Both the position numbers and the translations under genes were made by a program. Under the pieces are notes generated by a model. That model saw only the letters and a program-made list of their open reading frames with translations. It was not told the origin of the DNA and ran no database searches. From Palsa-513 sp036510225 (lineage in GTDB: Bacteria; Actinomycetota; Thermoleophilia; Solirubrobacterales; Solirubrobacteraceae), in assembly GCA_036510225.1 (NCBI GenBank), contig DATCEH010000097.1, positions 33,907 through 97,906 of the forward strand: a stretch of 64,000 nt of DNA, in the 5' to 3' direction. The stretch's first letter is position 1, and each line of letters begins with the position of its first letter. Of the stretch, positions 53,743 through 62,168 are shown piece by piece.

Positions 53743-54661
53743 TGCGATCCCCGACGAGCGCTTCGAGCCCACCCGCGCGGATCACCTCCTGGTCCTCGCT
53801 GTACTTCAACACCGACCCGAGCGTGAGATCGATCGCGTCGGAGTCCAGTGCCTCGATGCCGAGCAGGTCGAGTGCCGCGAGCCAGTCGATCGCCTCGGCA
53901 ACGCCGGGCGGCTTCTGGATGTCGCTCTTGCGCATCCTCGAGACCGCATCGGCGACCTGCACGGCCAACGTGGCCGAAGCGCCCTTGACCCGACGCCGGA
54001 CGATGTCGACCTCTCGCTCGGGGCTGGGGTAGTCGATCCACTGGTAGAGGCACCGGCGCTTGACCGCGTCGTGGAGATCCCGCGTCCGATTCGAGGTCAG
54101 GATGATCACCGGTGGATGGGTCGCGGTGATCGTCCCGATCTCCGGGATCGTCACCGTCGCCTCCGCCAGGAGCTCGAGCAGGAACGCCTCGAAGTCGTCA
54201 TCAGCCCGATCGATCTCGTCGATCAGGAGGACTGCCGGCCGCGGACCCGGATGCTCGAGCGCGCGGAGCAGCGGCCGGCGGATCAGGTAGTCGGGGCCGA
54301 ACAGCGCTTCCTCGCCGAGCTTCTCGCCCGACGAGTCGGCCAGACGGATGCTGAGCAGCTGCTTGGGATAGTTCCACTCGTACAGGGCCTCTGCCGCGTC
54401 GATGCCCTCGTAGCACTGCAGGCGGATCAGCGGCGTGTCGAGCACGGCCGCGATCGCCTTGGCCGCCTCCGTCTTGCCGACGCCGGCCTCGCCCTCGAGG
54501 AGCAGCGGCTGCGGGAGACGTAGCGCCAGGAAGATCGACGTCGCGAGGGCCTTGTCGGCCAGGTAGTCGATGTCGGCCAGGCGGCCGGTCAGGTAGGCGA
54601 CATCCGGAATGAGCTCCTTGATCTCGTCGGCCGACTCGCCCGTGACGCTGACCGGGCTCAT
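53735..54661 (-). CDS. coxD: CoxD: MoxR-type AAA+ ATPase
   Basis: This 308-residue protein has Walker A LLLEGEAGVGKTEAAKAIA, Walker B AVLLIDEIDRADDDFEAFLLE, sensor 1 ILTSNRTRDLHDAVKRRC and the arginine finger RRCLYQWIDYP. In Oligotropha, CoxD helps build the [CuSMoO2] centre. It overlaps the nucleotidyltransferase gene by 4 bp (ATGA) and coxE by 8 bp. Confidence 0.92.
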   Translation of the reverse strand: MSPVSVTGESADEIKELIPDVAYLTGRLADIDYLADKALATSIFLALRLPQPLLLEGEAGVGKTEAAKAIAAVLDTPLIRLQCYEGIDAAEALYEWNYPKQLLSIRLADSSGEKLGEEALFGPDYLIRRPLLRALEHPGPRPAVLLIDEIDRADDDFEAFLLELLAEATVTIPEIGTITATHPPVIILTSNRTRDLHDAVKRRCLYQWIDYPSPEREVDIVRRRVKGASATLAVQVADAVSRMRKSDIQKPPGVAEAIDWLAALDLLGIEALDSDAIDLTLGSVLKYSEDQEVIRAGGLEALVGDRSE

Positions 54662-55278
54662 GCGTGCACCGCGCTGAAGCCGGCCTCGGCCAGGACGGCC
54701 TCGTAGTCCTCCATCGTGTCGACATCCCGCGGGATGCGGCCCGCGATCGGGACGTCGACGACCTCGCCGGCGCGCTGGTCGAGCAGACGCCAGACGCCCT
54801 TGTCGCCGTGCAGAACGGCGAGCTCGGGGAACACGCTGCGGGCGAAGGCGATCGGGTGGCCGCGTCCGTCCTCGTATCTGCACACCGCCAGCGGCGCGTC
54901 GCCCTGTCCAGCCAGCAGCGTCCGAATGATCTCCGGCGTCACGCCCGGCTGATCGCCGAGCATCAGGACGAGAACCTCGCACTTCGGGTCGACCGCTCCG
55001 AGGGCGGCCGCGATCGACGACGAGCAGCCGTCGCCGAACGCGTAGTTGACGACGACCTCGGCTCCCGTGAAGTCGACGGTCTCCCGGACGGCATCGGCCG
55101 CGCCGCCGATCGGGCAGATCAGCTGATCGAAGCCACAGGCCCGGGCAGTCCCGAGCGTGTGGTCGAGGAGCACCCCGTCGCCATAGGGAAGGAGCTGCTT
55201 GGGGCGCCCCAGGCGCTTGGAACCACCGGCCCCGAGCACGAGCCCGGTGACGAAGCCCTCAGTGTGCGGCAACCGCAT
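54658..55278 (-). CDS. MobA/MocA-like molybdopterin nucleotidyltransferase
   Basis: This 206-residue protein has TGLVLGAGGSKRLGRPKQLLPYGDGVLLDHTL, LVLMLGDQPGVTPEIIRTLL and GHPIAFARSVFPELAVLHGDKG, as in MocA-type CTP:molybdopterin cytidylyltransferases. CO dehydrogenase uses the cytosine dinucleotide cofactor, so MocA activity fits. ATG 55278 has AGGAG about 7 bases upstream and overlaps the XdhC gene by 20 nt. Confidence 0.85.
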   Translation of the reverse strand: MRLPHTEGFVTGLVLGAGGSKRLGRPKQLLPYGDGVLLDHTLGTARACGFDQLICPIGGAADAVRETVDFTGAEVVVNYAFGDGCSSSIAAALGAVDPKCEVLVLMLGDQPGVTPEIIRTLLAGQGDAPLAVCRYEDGRGHPIAFARSVFPELAVLHGDKGVWRLLDQRAGEVVDVPIAGRIPRDVDTMEDYEAVLAEAGFSAVHA

Positions 55279-56386
55279 GTAGATGCTCCTTCTCGAATTT
55301 GGTCCGGCAGCCGGCGCAACAGAAATAGACCGTCTGGCCGTCGTGCTCGACACGCGGCGTGTCGGCGTCAACGACAACGGTCATCCCGCAGATCGGATCG
55401 ATCGCGGTGGTTGGCACCGGGGCCGGCGTGGTCGACGCCGCGCTCGGGCTCGCCTGAGAGCCTTGCAGCGACTTCTCGTACTCGTCCTTGCAGCCGACTC
55501 GGCAGAAATAGACGGTCTCGCCGTCATGCTCCACCTTCGGCGTCTCCGGACCCGGAATCACGGTCATCCCGCAGACGGGGTCGATCGCCGTGGCGGGAGC
55601 CGCGGCCGCCGTGTCGTAGGCCGGCGTGTAACTGCCGCCCCGGCGGATCTGGACAATCCGGGCAAGCAGCGAGAGGCCGATCTCGGCCGGGGTGACCGCG
55701 CCGATCTCGATCCCCGCGGGAAAGTCGATCTGCTCGAGAAGCTCCTCGGACACGCCGTCGGCCCGCAGCTCCTCGACCAGGCCGTTACCCCGCTTTGGAC
55801 TCGCGACGAGCCCGACGTAGGGCAGGCCGGCCTCGAGGCCGCGACGGATCGTCGGCAGCTCGTCGCGCCCGTGGGCGGCGACGACAAGGCCAAGGTCGCC
55901 TGCAGCCGGCTCGAGATGGTCGCCTTCGACGCGCTCGATCTTCAGTCCGAGCTCCGGCGCGAGGCGGGCAACAGCCTCCGCGATCGGGGTGTGGCCGACC
56001 AGAAGCACGCGGGGCTGGGGGAGAACCGGCTCGAGGAACACCTCGATGGCACCTCCTGAGAGACACGGGTTCTGGACTGTGATCGATCCCTCTTCCCGGC
56101 CGGTCTCGTAGCCCGCACCCTCTTCGATGTCCTTGGGTCCGTCGGGGAGGATCTTGAGCAGGAGAGCCTCGCCAGACTCGAGGACCTTCAACGAATAGAG
56201 GCGAACGCTGTGTTCGGCGCAGACGCCGCCGACGAAGCCCTGGATCGCGCCATCAGTGGTTACGAGCGCGACGTTCCCGGCCTGCACGCTCGTCGGGCGC
56301 TGAGCGCGCACGACAGTGGCGGTCACGAACGGCGCGCCCTGCGCTGCGAGCTCTTCAGCTCGCAGCGCAAGGGCGTCCGTGATCAC
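55259..56386 (-). CDS. XdhC/CoxF-type maturation protein with two C-terminal YHS metal domains
   Basis: This 375-residue protein has N-terminal XdhC domain APFVTATVVRAQRPTSVQAGNVALVTTDGAIQGFVGGVCAEHSVRL, then a Rossmann part with RVLLVGHTPIAEAVARLAP and YVGLVASPKRGNGLVEEL. Two tandem YHS/TRASH-like domains follow: DPVCGMTVIPG...VYFCRVGCKDEYEK and DPICGMTVVVD...VYFCCAGCRTKFEK. The YHS domains could bind copper or another metal for the Mo-Cu site (inference). GTG overlaps the coxL stop (GTGA). Confidence 0.88.
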   Translation of the reverse strand: MITDALALRAEELAAQGAPFVTATVVRAQRPTSVQAGNVALVTTDGAIQGFVGGVCAEHSVRLYSLKVLESGEALLLKILPDGPKDIEEGAGYETGREEGSITVQNPCLSGGAIEVFLEPVLPQPRVLLVGHTPIAEAVARLAPELGLKIERVEGDHLEPAAGDLGLVVAAHGRDELPTIRRGLEAGLPYVGLVASPKRGNGLVEELRADGVSEELLEQIDFPAGIEIGAVTPAEIGLSLLARIVQIRRGGSYTPAYDTAAAAPATAIDPVCGMTVIPGPETPKVEHDGETVYFCRVGCKDEYEKSLQGSQASPSAASTTPAPVPTTAIDPICGMTVVVDADTPRVEHDGQTVYFCCAGCRTKFEKEHLHAVAAH

Positions 56387-58776
56387 TGTGGTGGCTCTGC
56401 GCGACCCTGCATGGCCGCCCATACCCGAGCCGGGAAGCACGGGATGTCCATGTGCTTGACACCGAGCGGCAGTAGCGCGTCGATCACGGCATTCGCGATC
56501 GCCGGCACCGAGCCGACGTTCGGCGACTCGCCGACGCCCTTGGCCCCGATCGGGTGGTGCGGGCACGGCGTGACCGTCTCGCCGAGCTCCCAGTCCGGGC
56601 ACTCGAGAGCGGTCGGGATCAGGTAGTCCATGAAATTCCCGTTGAGGCAGTTGCCTTCCTCGTCGAAGGTGATGACCTCCATCAACGCGATACCGAGACC
56701 CTCGGCCAGTCCACCATGGATCTGCCCGTCGACCACCATCGGGTTGATCCGCACGCCGCAGTCATCAACCGCGATGAACCGCCGGCAGTGGACATATCCC
56801 GTGTCAGGGTCGACATCGACGACGGCGATGTAAGCGCCGTACGGGTACGTCAGGTTCGGCGGGTCGTACATCGACTGAGCGTCGAGTCCGCCCTCCAGCC
56901 CCTGGGGCATCGGAGCGCCGCTGTAGGCGCGCGCCGCGATGTCCTCGATCATGGCGCCCCGCTCTGGGTCACCCCGCATGTACCAGCGACCCTTCTCCCA
57001 GGCGAGGTCCTCGGGCCTGGCCTCGAGCATCGTCGCTGCGATCAGACGCGCCTTGTCGCGCACTCGGCGGGCAACGATCGCAACCGCGCCGCCGGAGACC
57101 GGCGTCGACCGGCTCCCGTAGGTACCGAGTCCGTACGGGCTCTTGTCGGTATCGCCGTGGCGCACCGTGATGTCCTCCGGCGGGATGCCGAGCTCCTCGG
57201 CGACGATCTGCGCGAACGTCGTCTCGTGGCCCTGACCCTGCGTCTGCGCGCTGATCGAGACGACGGCCTTGCCGTCGCCGTGGACCCGAAGGTCCGCCCC
57301 GTCGTTCATCGCGAGTCCGAGGATGTCCATGTGCTTACGCGGTCCGGCACCGACGCCCTCGGTGAAGAACGCGACGCCGATGCCCATCAGCTCGCCCTTG
57401 GCACGCCGCTCGACCTGCTCCTTGCGGAGGTCGTCGTAACCGGCGATGTCCATCGCGACCTGCATCGTCTTCGCGTAGTTGCCCGAGTCGTACGTCCAGC
57501 CCGTGGTCGTCTCGTACGGGAACTGCTCCGGGCGGATGAAGCTCCGCATCCGCAACTCGACCGGGTCGACTCGCATCTCGATGGCCAGCGCGTCGACCAT
57601 TCGCTCAACGAGGTAGACGGCCTCGGTGATCCGGAACGAACACCGATACGCGACCCCGCCCGGGGCCTTGTTCGTGTAGACGGCCTTGACCGTCACGTGT
57701 GAGGCCTCGAGCGTGTACGAGCCGCAGACGATGTGGAAGAACCCGGCCGGGAACTTCGTCGCCTGCGCGGTCGAGTCGAATGCGCCGTGGTCGGCGATCA
57801 CGTCAACCCGAAGGCCGGTGATCTTCCCGTTCTTCGAGCACATCTCGCTCCGCATGATGTAGTCGCGGGCGAAGCTGTCGCAGATCAGGTTCTCCGACCG
57901 ATCTTCCATCCACTTGACCGGGCAACCGGCCACGATCGAACCGGCGATCGCGCAGACGTAGCCCGGGTAGACCGGCACCTTGCCGCCGAACCCGCCGCCG
58001 ATGTCCTGGCACATGATCCGAATCATGTGCTCGGCGAGACCCGCCACCTGCGCGTACACCGTGCGGTGTGCGTGCGGCGCCTGGTTGCCGTTGTAGATGT
58101 TCAGCTGACCGGTCGCCGGGTTCATGTCGGCGACCATGCCGCAGGTCTCCAGCGGAGCCGGGTGGCAGCGCGGGTAGATGATGTCCCGCACGGCGACCGT
58201 GTCCGCCTGAGCGAAGACCCGATCGGTCGCGGCCTTGTCGCCGGCCTCCCAGGTCGGGCTCGCAAGGTTGTCGCGCTGACCGACCTTGTCGTCACGGATC
58301 AGAACGGTGCCCGGATCGAGCGCCTTGCGGGCGTTGACGACGACGGGGAGCGGCTCGTAGTCGACGTCGATCAGCGTGATCGCGTCGCGCGCCGAGTAGG
58401 CGTCGAGCGCGATCACGAAGGCGACCTCCTGGTGCTGGAAGCGGACCTTGTCGCCCGCGAGCACGGCCTGCGTGTCGTAGGAGATCGTCGGCATCCAGGC
58501 CAGTCCGAGCGTCTCGAGGTCCTTCGCCGTGATGACGGCCGCGACCTTCGGGTGCGCGAGTGCCGCCGACGTGTCGATCGAGAGGATCTTCGCGTGGGCG
58601 TACGGGCTGTGGAGGAATGCTCCGAAGACCATTCCCGGAAGACGTAGGTCATCGAGGTAGTTGCCCTGACCCCGGATGAATCGCGCGTCCTCCTTGCGCT
58701 TCAGGCGGCCATAGCCGATCGGCCGCTCCTCTGTTGCGCTCGGAAGGTTCGGCGCGTGGTCCTCAACTGTTGCCAT
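56383..58776 (-). CDS. coxL: Aerobic CO dehydrogenase large subunit, form I
   Basis: This 797-residue molybdenum hydroxylase oxidises CO to CO2 with the Mo-Cu cofactor. AYRCSFR at residues 376-382 with Cys379 is the form I (true CO dehydrogenase) active-site loop. QGQGHETTFAQIVAEELG binds the cofactor, and KGVGESPNVGSVPAIANAV holds the catalytic Glu (about 750). DIGGGFGGKVPVYPGY is also typical. It ends coupled to the XdhC-YHS gene and follows coxS by 2 bp. Confidence 0.96.
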   Translation of the reverse strand: MATVEDHAPNLPSATEERPIGYGRLKRKEDARFIRGQGNYLDDLRLPGMVFGAFLHSPYAHAKILSIDTSAALAHPKVAAVITAKDLETLGLAWMPTISYDTQAVLAGDKVRFQHQEVAFVIALDAYSARDAITLIDVDYEPLPVVVNARKALDPGTVLIRDDKVGQRDNLASPTWEAGDKAATDRVFAQADTVAVRDIIYPRCHPAPLETCGMVADMNPATGQLNIYNGNQAPHAHRTVYAQVAGLAEHMIRIMCQDIGGGFGGKVPVYPGYVCAIAGSIVAGCPVKWMEDRSENLICDSFARDYIMRSEMCSKNGKITGLRVDVIADHGAFDSTAQATKFPAGFFHIVCGSYTLEASHVTVKAVYTNKAPGGVAYRCSFRITEAVYLVERMVDALAIEMRVDPVELRMRSFIRPEQFPYETTTGWTYDSGNYAKTMQVAMDIAGYDDLRKEQVERRAKGELMGIGVAFFTEGVGAGPRKHMDILGLAMNDGADLRVHGDGKAVVSISAQTQGQGHETTFAQIVAEELGIPPEDITVRHGDTDKSPYGLGTYGSRSTPVSGGAVAIVARRVRDKARLIAATMLEARPEDLAWEKGRWYMRGDPERGAMIEDIAARAYSGAPMPQGLEGGLDAQSMYDPPNLTYPYGAYIAVVDVDPDTGYVHCRRFIAVDDCGVRINPMVVDGQIHGGLAEGLGIALMEVITFDEEGNCLNGNFMDYLIPTALECPDWELGETVTPCPHHPIGAKGVGESPNVGSVPAIANAVIDALLPLGVKHMDIPCFPARVWAAMQGRAEPPQ

Positions 58777-58778
58777 GC

Positions 58779-59258
58779 TCAGCTCCCTTGGGTTGCGGCG
58801 GCTTCGAAGTCAGCCGCCCAACGAACGGCGTTGACGATGTTCTTGTAGCCGGTGCACCGGCAGATCGCACCTGAAATAGCCGTACGGATCTCGAGCTCGG
58901 TTGGATCAGGATTCTCGTCGAGCAGGGCCCGCGTCGTCATCAGCATGCCCGGCGTGCAGAACCCGCAGTGCAGCGCATGCTGCTCGTGGAAGCCGGCCTG
59001 GATCGGATCCAGTTGACCGTCGACCTCGAGGCACTCGACCGTGCGGATCTCGTGGCCCTCGCACATCGCCGCGAGGATCGTGCACGACTTGACGGGCATC
59101 CCGTCGTACTGGATGACGCAGGCTCCGCAGTTGGACGTGTCGCAGCCCCAGTGCGTCCCATGGAGCTCCGCGACCTCGCGGATGAAGTGCAGCAGGAGCA
59201 GTCGCGGCTCGACGTCGCCGCTGTACGGCTTGCCGTTGATGTTGATCGTGACTTGCAT
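58779..59258 (-). CDS. coxS: Aerobic CO dehydrogenase small subunit (2 x [2Fe-2S])
   Basis: This 159-residue protein has N-terminal ferredoxin-like cluster GCDTSNCGACVIQYDGMPVKSC and C-terminal cluster CGFCTPGMLMTTRAL...ICRCTGYKNIVNAV. It passes electrons from CoxL to CoxM. The order coxM-coxS-coxL is that of form I clusters. Confidence 0.96.
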   Translation of the reverse strand: MQVTININGKPYSGDVEPRLLLLHFIREVAELHGTHWGCDTSNCGACVIQYDGMPVKSCTILAAMCEGHEIRTVECLEVDGQLDPIQAGFHEQHALHCGFCTPGMLMTTRALLDENPDPTELEIRTAISGAICRCTGYKNIVNAVRWAADFEAAATQGS

Positions 59259-59262
59259 GTTC

Positions 59263-60138
59263 TCAGGCCTCCTGACCCAGTGCGCGGGCCGCGGCGCGGC
59301 GGAGGGCGCGCTTGCTGAGCGCCGATGCGAGATGGCGCTTGTAGTCGACCGGGCCCCGGCTGTCGGCGCTCGGATTGCAGTCGGTCGAAGCCATCTGGCC
59401 GGCCTGGGCGAAGAGCGCCTCCGACGGCGCCTTGCCGCGCATCAGGTCCTCTGCCCGACCGACATGGACGGTTGTCGGACCGACCGCGCTGCACGCCAGT
59501 CCGGCGTCGGCGATCACGCCGCCGTCGATCCAGAGCGCCGCCGAGACGGCGCAGATCGCCCAGTCGCCCGCCCGCCGCTCGCACTTCTCGTGCGCGCTGC
59601 CGTGGTTCGGACGCACCGGAATGCGGATCTCGGTGACCATCTCGTCGGCGCCGACAGCCGTCGTGTACGGCCCGATGTGGAACGCCTCCATGTCGACGAG
59701 GCGCTCGCCGCTGCCGCCGCGAACGACCGCGATCGCCTTGACCGCCGAGCAGACCGCCGAGAGGTCCTCGGCCGGGTCGGCCTGGCAGAGCGAGCCGCCG
59801 ATCGTCCCGCGATTGCGCACGACCGGATCCGCGATGACCATCTCGGCGTCGTGGAAGAGCGGGAAGTACTTGGCCAGCAGCGGGGACTTCAGGAGGTCAA
59901 CGTGCCGGGTGAGCGCGCCGATCCTGATCTCGTCGCCTTCCTCGCGGATGTACTCGAGCTCCGTCAGATCGTTGATGTCGATCAGGCAGCCTGGATTCGC
60001 GAGGCGAAGCTTCATCATCGGCAGCAGGCTGTGCCCACCGGCGACGATTCGCGCGTCTCCGCCACGCTTGGCGAGAGACGCGATGGCCCCCTCGACGCTC
60101 GTCGCGCGCTCGTAGTCAAATGAAGCCGGGGTCTGCAA
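59263..60138 (-). CDS. coxM: Aerobic CO dehydrogenase medium subunit (FAD)
   Basis: This 291-residue flavoprotein has the FAD motifs VAGGHSLLPMMKLRLANPG and TIGGSLCQADPAEDLSAV and the C-terminal CO-dehydrogenase flavoprotein domain. It hands electrons to the quinone pool. The start is TTG with AAGGAG 6 bases upstream. First gene of the cox operon. Confidence 0.95.
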   Translation of the reverse strand: MQTPASFDYERATSVEGAIASLAKRGGDARIVAGGHSLLPMMKLRLANPGCLIDINDLTELEYIREEGDEIRIGALTRHVDLLKSPLLAKYFPLFHDAEMVIADPVVRNRGTIGGSLCQADPAEDLSAVCSAVKAIAVVRGGSGERLVDMEAFHIGPYTTAVGADEMVTEIRIPVRPNHGSAHEKCERRAGDWAICAVSAALWIDGGVIADAGLACSAVGPTTVHVGRAEDLMRGKAPSEALFAQAGQMASTDCNPSADSRGPVDYKRHLASALSKRALRRAAARALGQEA

Positions 60139-60173
60139 GTGCTACTCCTTCCGTCGGGGAGCCTTCCAGATCC

Positions 60174-60203
60174 ATAGTCGCATGTCGCGCTTCGCAGAGT
60201 CAA
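60174..60203 (-). promoter_or_regulatory. Candidate promoter of the cox operon
   Basis: On the minus strand TTGACT (60203-60198) is followed after 18 bp by GACTAT (60179-60174), 36 bp before the coxM start. The -35 is good and the -10 fair. This is a pattern prediction. Confidence 0.4.
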
Positions 60204-60244
60204 GCCGGCCGGCCCAGACCCCCCTTGGCCCGATATCCGGGCTC

Positions 60245-60910
60245 CTAGACGGTCGGCAGCGTCCCGGCGACCCACTCGGGTGGACCGTCCTCGGGGTGCT
60301 CGCGCTTCCAGATCGGAGCCTGGGCCTTGACGGCGTCGAGCAACTGGCGGGCCCCGGCGAAGGCCTGTCCCCGATGCGCGGCCGACGCCGCCACGACGAT
60401 GCTCGGCTCGCCGAGCGCCACGGTGCCGGTCCGATGCGAGACCGCCACAGCCGCCAGATCGTGGTCGGCGACGACCGCCGCCGCGAGCAGGGCGATCTGG
60501 TCGCGCGCCATGTCCGCGTACGCTTCGTACTCGAGGCTCGGTACGTCGCGGGTCGTGCCGACGAAGACGACGGTACCCCCGGCGCTCGGGTCTCCCACCA
60601 GCCGGCGGACGGCGTCGACGTCGAGGTCCTCGCCCGTCACCTCGGCCAGGCGCACCCGGTCGTGCGCCCCTCCGCTGACCGGCGGAACCAGCGCGAGCTC
60701 GTCGCCGTCCTCGAGGACGCGGTCGCGCTTGGAGTACTCCCGGCCGACGGCCGCCACGAACTGCGCGGCCTCCGGCAGCCCGCTCAGGGCTCCTGCGCGC
60801 AGATCGGCGATCGCGTCGTCGACCGTGGCGCCCTCGGGGAGCTCGAGGCTGACGGTGCCGGCACCGGCGTGCTCACGCAGGCTGGCGAAGAGTCGAACCG
60901 AAATATCCAC
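60245..60910 (-). CDS. Fused MoaD-MoaE molybdopterin synthase
   Basis: This 221-residue protein has N-terminal MoaD (VRLFASLREHAGAGTVSLELPEG...ALVPPVSGG), with its Gly-Gly at about residues 79-80 now internal. MoaE follows (FVGTTRDVPSLEYEAYADMA, AVSHRTGTVALGEPSIVVAASAAHRGQAF, APIWKREHPEDGPPEWV). MoaD needs a free C-terminal Gly-Gly to carry sulfur, so cleavage after it is expected, as reported for the MoaX fusion of mycobacteria. The start is GTG 60910. Divergent from moaC. Confidence 0.92.
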   Translation of the reverse strand: MDISVRLFASLREHAGAGTVSLELPEGATVDDAIADLRAGALSGLPEAAQFVAAVGREYSKRDRVLEDGDELALVPPVSGGAHDRVRLAEVTGEDLDVDAVRRLVGDPSAGGTVVFVGTTRDVPSLEYEAYADMARDQIALLAAAVVADHDLAAVAVSHRTGTVALGEPSIVVAASAAHRGQAFAGARQLLDAVKAQAPIWKREHPEDGPPEWVAGTLPTV

Positions 60911-60915
60911 GTCAA

Positions 60916-60922
60916 TATGCTA
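60916..60922. promoter_or_regulatory. Shared -10 of two leaderless divergent promoters (moaDE and moaC)
   Basis: Only 17 bp separate the two start codons. TATGCT (60916-60921) stands exactly 6 nt before the moaC ATG. On the other strand TAGCAT (60922-60917) stands exactly 6 nt before the moaDE GTG. The same base pairs would serve as -10 for both leaderless transcripts. No Shine-Dalgarno can fit on either side. Confidence 0.55.
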
Positions 60923-60927
60923 CGACC

Positions 60928-61419
60928 ATGGACACCGAACTGCTGACCCACCTCGACGAGCAGGGCCGAGCGCGGATGGTCGATGTCGGCGCCAAGCCCG
61001 TGACCGAGCGGGTCGCGGTCGCGCGCGCGATCGTCCGCATGACGCCCCAGACCGCGGCGGCGGTCGCCGCCGGGAACGCCCCGAAGGGCGACGTGATCTG
61101 CATCGCGCGGCTCGCGGCGATCCAGGCAGCCAAGCGGACGGACGAGTGGATCCCGCTGGCCCATACGCTCCCGCTCGACTCCGTCGACGTCGATGTCGAC
61201 GTCGATGTCGACGCCGGGACGATCACCCTGACGACCACGGCTCGGGTCCTCGCCCGGACCGGAGTCGAGATGGAGGCGATGGTCGGCTGCGCGGCCGGCG
61301 CGCTCTGCGTCTACGACATGGTCAAGGGAATCGAGCGCGGCGTCGTCCTCGAGCGCGTCGAGCTGCTCGAGAAGCGCGGTGGCCGCTCAGGCCACTGGCG
61401 CCGCGACCCCGCCGGCTGA
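60928..61419 (+). CDS. moaC: Cyclic pyranopterin monophosphate synthase MoaC
   Basis: This 163-residue enzyme makes cPMP in molybdenum cofactor synthesis. RTGVEMEAMVGCAAGALCVYDMVKGIERG has the catalytic Glu, Asp and Lys residues. The usual IPLCHPL motif reads IPLAHTL, so the conserved Cys is Ala while the His stays. A DVDVDVDVD run encoded by alternating GTCGAC/GTCGAT hexamers (61189-61212) follows. Length is normal. Confidence 0.93.
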   Translation: MDTELLTHLDEQGRARMVDVGAKPVTERVAVARAIVRMTPQTAAAVAAGNAPKGDVICIARLAAIQAAKRTDEWIPLAHTLPLDSVDVDVDVDVDAGTITLTTTARVLARTGVEMEAMVGCAAGALCVYDMVKGIERGVVLERVELLEKRGGRSGHWRRDPAG

Positions 61420-61480
61420 GCCGCCCCTGGCGCCAGGGCTCCCGCGCCGGAGAATCGTCTCCCCGCGCTTGGGAGTCCCG

Positions 61481-61857
61481 GTCACTCGGGTTTCGCGGTT
61501 TGCGGCCGGCGGCGACCCGGGCGTCTCGGACGCCTGCGATTTCGCTGGTCCTGGGGTCGGGTCCCCGTTCCGGGTGATGCTCCGCGGCCGGGCGGTGCTC
61601 ACGCGGCGGGAGGGCTTGGCGAGCATGCCGTCGAGGATCATTCGGGCCGGGCTCGGGCGCTCAGAGCCGGGCGAGCTCTCCGCGCGACCGGGTCGTGGGA
61701 GCAGTGGACTCTCCAACGAAAGTAGTTGACTGACTCAGTCAACTACTTTCGCGACGAAGGTCTCCCATCCACCTCCACCGCCCGGGAGCAGCCCGGTCGA
61801 TCACATCCCACACCCCCGCGCCCCCGCGCCCCCGCGCCCGACCCGCCCCCACCCCGG
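61481..61857 (-). repeat. Dispersed structured repeat, copy B (inverted)
   Basis: Reverse complement of the same element as copy A. It has the G-rich tract at 61805-61857, GATCGACCGGGCTGCTCCC, GAGACCTTCGTCGCGAAAG, then a perfect palindrome (61717-61751), TTGGAGAGTC, ATCCTCGACGGCATGCTC and an AAACCGCGAAACCCGAG tail. Similarity to copy A extends over about 360 bp. It is non-coding and lies between moaC and the right-end operon. Confidence 0.7.
61717..61751. repeat. Perfect 35-bp palindrome within copy B
   Basis: Arms CGAAAGTAGTTGACTGA (61717-61733) and TCAGTCAACTACTTTCG (61735-61751) pair perfectly around one C. It is the strongest inverted repeat seen in the window. Copy A has the matching but imperfect form, with a compensating A-T to C-G change near the centre. 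Confidence 0.9.
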
Positions 61858-61928
61858 CGCCACCTCGCCCCGCCCCGATCCGACGCGCAGTCGGCCGAGC
61901 GAAAACTGCGAAGCCCGAGTGAGTAGAG

Positions 61929-62168
61929 TCAGTCAGCTACTTTTACAGGACAGTCTCCTTCTCCACGACCCGGTCCCCCGCGGAGAGCGCTGCCTGAGCG
62001 CCCGGGCCCGAGCGGTGATCCTCGACGGCGTGCTCCCCGAGGCTCCGCGTGAGCATCGCCCCCGCGGAACATCACCGCGAACGGGACGTGACCCAAGACC
62101 CGCCGGGAATCGCCGATGTCGGGCACGCATCGCTGTCAAGAGCCCTGAAACCGCGAAAGCCGACAGAC
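61929..62168 (+). repeat. Dispersed structured repeat, copy C (partial) preceded by a tail fragment
   Basis: Starting at GTCAGTCAGCTACTTT it follows copies A and B through GGACAGTCTCC, GAGCGCCCGGGCCCGAG, ATCCTCGACGGCGTGCTCCC, CGCGGAACATCACCG and an AAACCGCGAAAGCCGACAG tail. The 5' G-rich part and left palindrome arm are missing. Just before it, 61880-61922 carries a stretch (AAAACTGCGAAGCCCGAGTG) that looks like the tail of another copy. Confidence 0.6.
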
